Shown one piece after another: positions 59,601 through 64,000 of a stretch of DNA of 64,000 nt (the stretch's first letter is position 1; each line of letters starts with the position of its first letter). The stretch lies in assembly GCF_019393635.1 (NCBI RefSeq), contig NC_057864.1, forward strand, positions 79,983,882 to 80,047,881, read 5' to 3'. Under the pieces are notes generated by a model. It was not told the DNA's origin. It saw only the letters and a list, made by a program, of their open reading frames with translations, and did not search any database. The stretch comes from Dromiciops gliroides. Lineage: Eukaryota; Chordata; Mammalia; Microbiotheria; Microbiotheriidae. A program made the translations under genes and the position numbers.

Positions 59601-59878
59601 TTTGAAAAAAATTCATTTAGAAATTATTAGTAGTATCATATTTGAAATATAAAAATTCATATTGCAAACTATTGGGTTTTATTTGTCAGAAAATTTGGAT
59701 GTTCAAATGAGGGAAAAGGGCTTCAGTAGAATAATAAAAGCAAATTATTCCTATTATTAATTATTTTTCTTTTCATCTAGATCGCTATTATAACATTGAT
59801 GTGCCTAGGAGAACAGCAAACTTAATCACCACCCGTTCCGGACAGACATTATCTAATGCCTGGTATAAATGTCCTTAA
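36922..59878 (+). CDS. PRG4: PRG4, proteoglycan 4 / lubricin (12 coding exons)
   Basis: It encodes the secreted joint-surface lubricant and mucin. Coding join: 36922-36991, 39911-40033, 42375-42494, 45494-45646, 46461-46580, 49009-51825, 54534-54611, 56297-56433, 57893-58049, 58442-58636, 58957-59082, 59781-59878. This gives 4194 bp, about 1397 residues, near the usual family length. All junctions are AG/GT and the phases match. Domains: signal peptide; two somatomedin-B modules with 8 Cys each; Ser/Lys/Pro-rich linker; very large Thr/Pro/Lys mucin region with two repeat arrays, the likely O-glycosylated lubricating part; hemopexin-like C-terminus with an Arg-rich RRRRFERA convertase-type site and a final KCP that may pair with the Cys in DETNLCNG. 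No frame break is seen, so the gene looks functional. Confidence 0.96.
37310..37371. repeat. (TA)n microsatellite in a PRG4 intron
   Basis: About 60 bp of uninterrupted TA, likely length-variable. Confidence 0.95.
38573..38611. repeat. (CA)n microsatellite in a PRG4 intron
   Basis: About 38 bp of CA dinucleotides. Confidence 0.95.
39911..40033 (+). CDS. PRG4: PRG4 exon, somatomedin-B domain 1
   Basis: 123 bp encode a full SMB module with 8 Cys ([25 protein letters not shown]). In vitronectin-type proteins such domains bind PAI-1 or integrin-linked partners; in lubricin they aid surface binding and dimer formation. Confidence 0.95.
40265..40425 (-). repeat. tRNA-derived SINE in a PRG4 intron, with (TTTA)n tail
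   Basis: A reversed full copy with (ATTT)n at the tail side. The flanks share catatagagtctt (40252 and 40426). Confidence 0.85.
40838..40980 (-). repeat. tRNA-derived SINE in a PRG4 intron
   Basis: A reversed full copy. The flanks share tgtaactt (about 40814 and 40981). Confidence 0.8.
41650..41850. repeat. Interspersed LINE-like repeat in a PRG4 intron
   Basis: Closely similar to 18487-18690 ('catcaggaaggtgatgtctt', 'gtaaagtcatcagtctcact'). Family unnamed. Confidence 0.5.
42375..42494 (+). CDS. PRG4: PRG4 exon, somatomedin-B domain 2
   Basis: 120 bp encode the second SMB module ([32 protein letters not shown]) with all 8 Cys. Donor gtaagt at 42495. Confidence 0.95.
44400..44570. repeat. 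Possible interspersed repeat
   Basis: 'cttcttaaactttttccact ... gaccctgggtatataggtat' looks like a repeat tail, but I cannot name the family. Confidence 0.3.
45494..45646 (+). CDS. PRG4: PRG4 exon, Pro/Thr/Lys linker
   Basis: 153 bp encode a low-complexity linker from [13 protein letters not shown] to VVQSEEITE. The acceptor is cctcag and the donor gtagga. It matches the equivalent lubricin exon, which is alternatively spliced in other mammals. Confidence 0.9.
45815..46020 (-). repeat. MIR-like SINE in a PRG4 intron
   Basis: 'gagaagcattttgcaaatat' then 'tttacagaagaggaaactga' and 'ctaccaagccacctagttt' is a reversed MIR/CORE-SINE. Confidence 0.55.
46461..46580 (+). CDS. PRG4: PRG4 exon, poly-Ser and basic linker
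   Basis: 120 bp encode EHSVSENQE, a run of nine Ser, then basic residues ([17 protein letters not shown]). The basic segment corresponds to the heparin-binding part of lubricin. Donor gtttga is weaker than average, so exon skipping is possible. Confidence 0.9.
47009..47290 (-). repeat. tRNA-derived SINE plus (TA/CA)n stretch
   Basis: The SINE (47009-47165) is reversed and complete. An irregular tatgta/tacata microsatellite follows at about 47208-47290. Confidence 0.8.
49009..51825 (+). CDS. PRG4: PRG4 giant mucin exon
   Basis: 2817 bp without a break. After a lead-in ([20 protein letters not shown], close to other lubricins) comes a Thr/Lys/Glu-rich part. Array 1 (about 49394-50180) has some 37 heptapeptides of type [14 protein letters not shown], alternating to a 14-residue period. 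Array 2 (about 50524-51353) has a 41-residue period containing [15 protein letters not shown] and [13 protein letters not shown]. The exon ends in the conserved [19 protein letters not shown] region. Eutherian lubricin uses KEPAPTTP octapeptides, so the repeat unit has turned over while Thr/Pro/Lys richness is kept. Acceptor tccatag at 49002-49008; donor gtaatt at 51826. Confidence 0.95.
52546..52704 (-). repeat. tRNA-derived SINE in a PRG4 intron
   Basis: A reversed copy after a TTTG-rich tail. The flanks share ataatatatatttttt (52537 and 52707). Confidence 0.8.
53549..53703 (-). repeat. tRNA-derived SINE in a PRG4 intron
   Basis: A reversed full copy with a long T-run (53549-53568). Confidence 0.85.
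54534..54611 (+). CDS. PRG4: PRG4 exon, start of the hemopexin-like region
   Basis: 78 bp encode [20 protein letters not shown] and on to AAFRG. It contains the first Cys of the hemopexin-like domain. Confidence 0.94.
55476..56280 (-). mobile_element. ERV remnant with ERV-A-like LTR, in the PRG4 intron before coding exon 8
   Basis: 55476-55944 is an LTR of about 469 bp (TGTGGG ... TTAACA) that shares blocks with the ERV-A LTR (gctaaaat, aagagttta/gacttttaag, tttattaa, gtaaagagaaaga). It is followed by cattccccactttgtttcct, matching the sequence inside the ERV-A and ERV-B 3' LTRs. It is therefore a 3' LTR with a little interior, antisense to PRG4. It is older than ERV-A. The right limit is uncertain and no second LTR was found. 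Confidence 0.65.
56297..56433 (+). CDS. PRG4: PRG4 exon, hemopexin repeat
   Basis: 137 bp encode [35 protein letters not shown] and GKTYFFK. The phase changes to 0 at its end. The intron before it holds an ERV remnant whose LTR ends 352 bp upstream. Confidence 0.94.
56680..56823 (-). repeat. tRNA-derived SINE in a PRG4 intron
   Basis: A reversed copy with catagagttagattt at both ends (about 56667 and 56824). Confidence 0.85.
57893..58049 (+). CDS. PRG4: PRG4 exon, hemopexin repeat
   Basis: 157 bp encode [20 protein letters not shown] and on to [10 protein letters not shown]. Typical hemopexin blade pattern. Confidence 0.94.
58442..58636 (+). CDS. PRG4: PRG4 exon with convertase-type site
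   Basis: 195 bp encode [17 protein letters not shown] and then [19 protein letters not shown]. The four-Arg stretch fits the known subtilisin-like cleavage of lubricin. Confidence 0.94.
58957..59082 (+). CDS. PRG4: PRG4 exon, hemopexin repeat
   Basis: 126 bp encode [19 protein letters not shown] and [13 protein letters not shown]. Standard acceptor and donor (gtaagt). Confidence 0.94.
59781..59878 (+). CDS. PRG4: PRG4 last coding exon
   Basis: 98 bp encode [20 protein letters not shown] to WYKCP and stop TAA (59876-59878). The poly(A) signal follows 59 bp later. Confidence 0.95.
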
Positions 59879-59931
59879 ATAAGATTTCAAAAGAAGATAT
59901 GAAAAACTTAACATTTTGACATGGAAATGAT

Positions 59932-59943
59932 TTTATTAATAAA
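59932..59943. terminator. Palindromic two-way poly(A) signal shared by PRG4 and TPR
   Basis: TTTATTAATAAA equals its own reverse complement. AATAAA at 59938-59943 serves PRG4 (plus), and AATAAA at 59937-59932 serves TPR (minus). I saw no other canonical AATAAA on either strand between the two stop codons. Use of both is inferred. Confidence 0.7.
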
Positions 59944-60066
59944 GATGTTGAAATGTGTGCATACCAATTTAAGTACAAAGCACTTTTAACCTCAGCAATT
60001 ATTACACTAAAACAGTAGCAGATTTGACAGTCTTATTCACAACTACAACAATAGTTTACAAAGCTT

Positions 60067-60122
60067 TTAATTAATATTTCCTCTGTTTAGTCCTCCTCTG
60101 CCTCCCATTGCATGGGTCACCC
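60067..60122 (-). CDS. TPR: TPR last coding exon
   Basis: 56 bp encode [18 protein letters not shown] and TAA (60067-60069). If the palindromic signal is used, the 3' UTR is only about 150 bases and overlaps the PRG4 3' end. Confidence 0.94.
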
Positions 60123-62758
60123 CTGTAGGAGGAAAAAAAAGAAGTAAATATAAATGTTCCCTTTTTAAAAAAATCAACAAGGGCATCAGATTTTTCACTA
60201 TTTTTATGATGGGTTGAATGCAAACTATTTCCAGTTTTTATTACTATTACATATTTAAAAATGAGTTTTACATTTTTATGACACTAACACTTAGTATACA
60301 ATTTCTGTGTAGGGAAGTAGGATAAGGGAACTATTAAAACAGACTCCTCCATTTTTGTATTAGTTAGGTGGAATCACCAAAAAATGCTTTTTTTGGGAGG
60401 AAACAACAGATACAATATTTTAAGTTTTCCAATTGTATTTTAGATGAGGAAAGAACATGATTAAATAATGCATTGTTAAATGTAACATGAAGCAATAAAC
60501 CTCTTCCCCCAAATTAGTCCCTGAAAAGTACATATTTGGTAGATGATGTTAATTTGCTCAGGTTTAGGACACTTGTTCTGATTCATATGAACTACTTCTC
60601 CCTCCTCCCCCCCTTTGTCCCCATCCCAACCATATTCTTAGTCATGGGAGAATCTTACCTCTCTGTCGGTTAAACTGACGACCCCGGACTCCTGTCCTGA
60701 AAGTCTGAGGCTGAAGCCTAACCCGTCTGAAAGGTTTAGGTTGACTACTGCTAGTATCTGAGAAGAGAAGATAGCTGAGATTAACTAAGTTTGTTACTGA
60801 AGCAAAAGCTAATTGCATGAATGTCCTTTAGATTCAATGTTTTTAAAAACTATTTAGTCATGTAACATGGTGAATTTTTTAAAACAAATAAAAACCTCAG
60901 AACAAAGTGCTTATCTTTTTCTTTGACTATTAAATATTATTTAGTCAACTGAATATTAATTTAATTTCATATTATTAAAAAATCTCAGACTGAACTATTT
61001 TATCTATCTATTCTAAACAGTTAAAAATTATTATTGCTATTTCTCAAGTCAAAATAATTTATCAAGAAAAACACTACATTTTATGCTTCACTTATTCTTT
61101 GATTAAAATATCTTAATCTTAACAGTTCCCTTTTCTTAAAGTAAAAGTCTCATGAAAAGGAAAGGACTCAAACCATTACTATGAACTTTACATGCTACAT
61201 ATGGATAGCTACACTTTTGAAGTTTACTTCATATTTATATTTCTTAGGGGAAAAAAAACCTCTCAGGAGGAGGGTACATCAGAAAAGAATCTAGGGGGCA
61301 GCAGCTAGGTGGTGCAGTGGAAGCACCGGCCCTGGAGTCAGGAGGACCTGAGTTCAAATGTGGCCTTAGACACTTGACACTTCCTAGCAGCTGTGTGACC
61401 CTGGGCAAGTCACTTAACCCTCACTGCCTCACCAAAAAAAAAATTTTAAAGATAAAAAAAAAAAATCTAAACTCATATATTTCTCAACTTTGGCAATAGA
61501 AAAAAGCGTTGATGGTAACAGAAAATTTCAGACAGACTACATTAATACAAACTAGGCAACAGTGTTTAGGAGAAAATATGCTTTGAATTTTAGTGTGGCT
61601 AAAAAGTGTCCTGAATTTCCAGAAGTGAGTGCCACTTTTCATGTAGGGGTGAGTGAGTGAGTGTGTGTATGTGTGTGTGCATGCACACACGCGTGACAGA
61701 GAGAAAGAGAAAGAGGCGAGCACGAACACTAGCTGTTGTTGGGAGTTAAGAGACACAAATTCAAGCCCAGCAATATGAAATTTACCAGCTATGTGACAGG
61801 GTAAAGTCACTTAACTTTTAAGTACCTCAGTTTTCTCATCTGTGAAATGGGAATAATACTCATTTTTCACATTCTTACAGTGAAGATAAAAATGAGAAAA
61901 TACATGGAGAGTACTTTGTAAACCTTAACGTACAATATAAATATCAGTAATTATGTTTCTCTACTATAGAAAGTGCTATCCTCCTTTCCTTGTAATTGGC
62001 CCAGAAAATTCTAGAAGGAAACATTACAAAACCTGATGATTTGTTTTCCCCTCTAATGTTGAATAGCCTAACAAAGAGTGAGTTTTGTGACACAGCAAAA
62101 TAAGGAGGGGTGGGGGTATAGGTGTTTGGCTTTGGGACCAATAAAATAATCCAGAGCAAAAAAAAAAAAAATGCTCTGAGCAGATCATTGGGGGATCAAT
62201 ATATTATTATATCAATGATTGAAAACTTTTGTAACATTGACTTAAAAATGAACTCAATATTCCTCTACTTAAAGTTGTATATCTATATACATATGCAAAC
62301 TTACATCTATCCGTGTAAACACATGCAAAAGTAAGTGACCCTGTGATAGAAACAGTATAGGTATATTAAAAAGATCTTTGATTTGGGTCTGAGTACTGCC
62401 TCAGACACTAATTGTGGAATCATGAGTGAAGTCACTTAACTTCTCAGAACTTTCCTTGTCTTTAAAATTTGGAAACGATTCTTTTCACCGTACCTCACAG
62501 GGATAAAGTGAAGAAAATATTCTGAAAGCCCTAAAGCACGTTATAAGTAAATATGTGTTGCTATTATCATTAATTAGAGGAGATGGTATTAAGAACAGAC
62601 TGGTTGCACCTATATTCTAGTCAAAGCAACAGAATGTACCTGCAGAAGAGCTGGATGGAGGATCTTGGCTGGTAGAAGGAAGATCGGACTCATCAGACGC
62701 CTGAACAGGCTCTTCCTCCTGTTGGCTATCAATCTCTAGGCCTGCTTCTGAACTAATT
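60067..62758 (-). CDS. TPR: TPR, nuclear-basket nucleoporin, last three exons (partial)
   Basis: This is the C-terminal end of a gene whose rest lies beyond the window. Coding segments in order of reading: 62758-62640, 60757-60659, 60122-60067. The tail reads [19 protein letters not shown], then [25 protein letters not shown] and [18 protein letters not shown] before TAA, which I recognise as TPR. TPR forms the filaments of the nuclear-pore basket and acts in mRNA export control and the spindle checkpoint; this end is the acidic then Gly/Arg-rich tail. The splice sites are standard. It is tail to tail with PRG4, as in other mammals. Confidence 0.95.
60659..60757 (-). CDS. TPR: TPR penultimate exon
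   Basis: 99 bp encode [19 protein letters not shown] and [11 protein letters not shown], a basic tail. Acceptor cttctcag, donor gtaaga. Confidence 0.93.
61292..61442 (+). repeat. tRNA-derived SINE in a TPR intron
   Basis: A plus copy from 'gggggcagcagctaggtggt' to the A-run after 'cactgcctcacc'. Confidence 0.8.
62370..62570 (+). repeat. MIR-like SINE in a TPR intron
   Basis: 'gcctcagacactaattgtgg', then 'gaagtcacttaacttctcag' and 'cctcacagggataaagtgaa' is a diverged MIR pattern. Confidence 0.5.
62640..62758 (-). CDS. TPR: TPR third-to-last exon
   Basis: 119 bp with an acidic, Ser-rich product ([20 protein letters not shown]). Acceptor cctcattag before 62758, donor gtacat after 62640. Confidence 0.93.
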
Positions 62759-63118
62759 CTAATGAGGAAAAAAGAAAATCCATTAGGAACTACAAAAATG
62801 TTTCTGGTAGTAAAATGAAACTTCAGAAGACCATGGAAGTAAAATAGAAATTACTCAGTTGAATTCTTTTAAAAAACCACAGTGAAAACCTTTTACTTAT
62901 AGTCAGCTGGCATCAACACCATTAATCTTCAAAGAACAAAATGTAAAATTTTCATTGTATTCCTCTCCTTTAAGAGGGCCAGATCTTTGCAAATTAGACA
63001 TAGGTTAATACACCAAAACACATTTCTGAAAGTCTAGGAGCAGAAGTGGAGACATGGTGCAGTGAATCAGATTTAGGTCCAATAAGCCTTAACTGGTTTG
63101 AAGAACTTACTTCAGAAG

Positions 63119-63277
63119 CTCCTCCCCATAATTATCTAGGCCTTTCTTCTCTCTTTACCAAATTCTTATTCTCCTTAATAAATGCTTAAAGGTCTAACTC
63201 TTGTTAAAGCTTACAATTTATTGGCGACCACTCATTAGATATTTTAGACAGAATAGCTAGAATTTTAGCCCTTAACA
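63119..63277 (+). repeat. ERV-A-like LTR fragment in opposite orientation
   Basis: It matches the reverse complement of the inner half of the ERV-A LTR, up to its end 'gaattttagcccttaaca' at 63277, with a handful of differences. The U3 half is missing. It carries AATAAA near 63178. Confidence 0.85.
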
Positions 63278-63632
63278 GATGCTGATAACTATAACTAAAT
63301 GCTGATAAATATAAGACAAAATCTTTCTCAAGCATACAGAAAGGCCTCTTTGCTAGGTGATCACTAAGGCCCTTTCCATTCTGAATTCTGTGATGCATAT
63401 AATGGACGTTCATTTACAAAATATTAAATCCTTAGGGAAATTCCTCTAGATTTTCTTTCAAAAGTAACAAGACAAGGAGTAGCTTGGCTAGTGGATGAAA
63501 TGCAGTTTATCACCAGATAGGTAGGTTATTTAACTTTTTAGTGCCCCAGGCAACTCTCTAGGCCTCCCCCAAGTTGTAAAGCAGCTGCTGATCTGTATCA
63601 GTTAAGAGTTTTCCACAAAGATGGTTTGGAAC

Positions 63633-63763
63633 TGTGGGGACCAATTTTTAATTGGGGAGTGTTAGCTAAGCGGCTCGCCACAATATTGGGGCAAGGAAGG
63701 AGACTCGCAGCCTTCCTCAAAACAGAATAGGATTTATTTTAACAAGAACGAACTTAAACAAAT

Positions 63764-63799
<36 letters not shown>

Positions 63800-64000
63800 T
63801 CAGTAGGATCAAGGGAAAGGAAATAAAATGGGGGAAGGGAAATTATACAACCTGAAAAGATACCACAGCCCAGGAATCAGCTGAGCATAGCAGCTGAACT
63901 CCTGTCGCCTTTCCTGCTAGAATGCCCAATTCTCCTCCCCCAATCCCAGAAAACTCCCACACAGCCCTAGCCAATGGGATGGCTGCTCTGACAGTCATAT
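63633..64000 (-). repeat. Probable LTR of another ERV, cut by the window edge
   Basis: It starts TGTGGGGACC, has tttatt at 63733 (AATAAA on the minus strand), a (CA)n at 63765-63797, and agccaatggga near 63970 (inverted CCAAT-type box). The layout fits a minus-oriented LTR, but the other end is not visible. Confidence 0.5.

Noticed and set aside
62759..64000. A further TPR exon
   Set aside because: No acceptor/donor pair enclosing an open frame with TPR-like acidic or coiled-coil sequence was found.

Overview
The window looks like a marsupial autosomal region. Its conserved genes match the vertebrate PRG4-TPR neighbourhood, and it is full of the short tRNA-derived SINE typical of marsupials (a 5' part like ggcagctaggtggcacagtg and a 3' part like gtgaccctgggcaagtcactt). 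It also holds older CORE/MIR-like SINEs, L1 and other LINE remnants, and endogenous retroviruses (ERVs). All coding exons have vertebrate-type splice sites. The species cannot be fixed from the sequence alone.

Layout. 1-36 kb is intergenic sequence upstream of PRG4, rich in repeats and without a recognisable host gene. It holds two young ERVs on the minus strand. ERV-A (67-3709) has 323-bp LTRs that look identical, CATG target duplications and no pol gene. ERV-B (9746-18323) has 540-bp LTRs with 2 differences, CCTC target duplications, and gag, pro and pol, but no env. The ERV-B pol frame continues past integrase into an OTU cysteine-protease (deubiquitinase) domain that closely resembles host OTUD3, with the catalytic Asp, Cys and His present. 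This is the most unusual feature of the window. An older plus-strand LTR with a SINE inside it lies at 8842-9612.

36.1-59.96 kb holds the complete PRG4 gene (lubricin / proteoglycan 4) on the plus strand: an inferred non-coding first exon with a TATA box, then 12 coding exons. They encode a signal peptide, two somatomedin-B domains, a Ser/Lys-rich linker, a mucin exon of 2817 bp with two repeat arrays, and a hemopexin-like C-terminus (about 1397 residues in all). An ERV remnant with an ERV-A-like LTR lies in the intron before coding exon 8.

59.9-64 kb holds the last three exons of TPR (nuclear-basket nucleoporin) on the minus strand, tail to tail with PRG4. The stop codons are 188 bp apart, and the only canonical poly(A) signal seen for either gene in that gap is one 12-bp palindrome, TTTATTAATAAA (59932-59943), which reads AATAAA on both strands. 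The right end has an LTR fragment (63119-63277) and the start of a further LTR (63633 to the edge).

PRG4 and TPR are ordinary host genes. The ERVs form a small related group: ERV-A, ERV-B and the PRG4-intron remnant share the sequence next to the 3' LTR. ERV-A lacks capsid and enzymes and could have been mobilised by proteins from an element of this group (inference).
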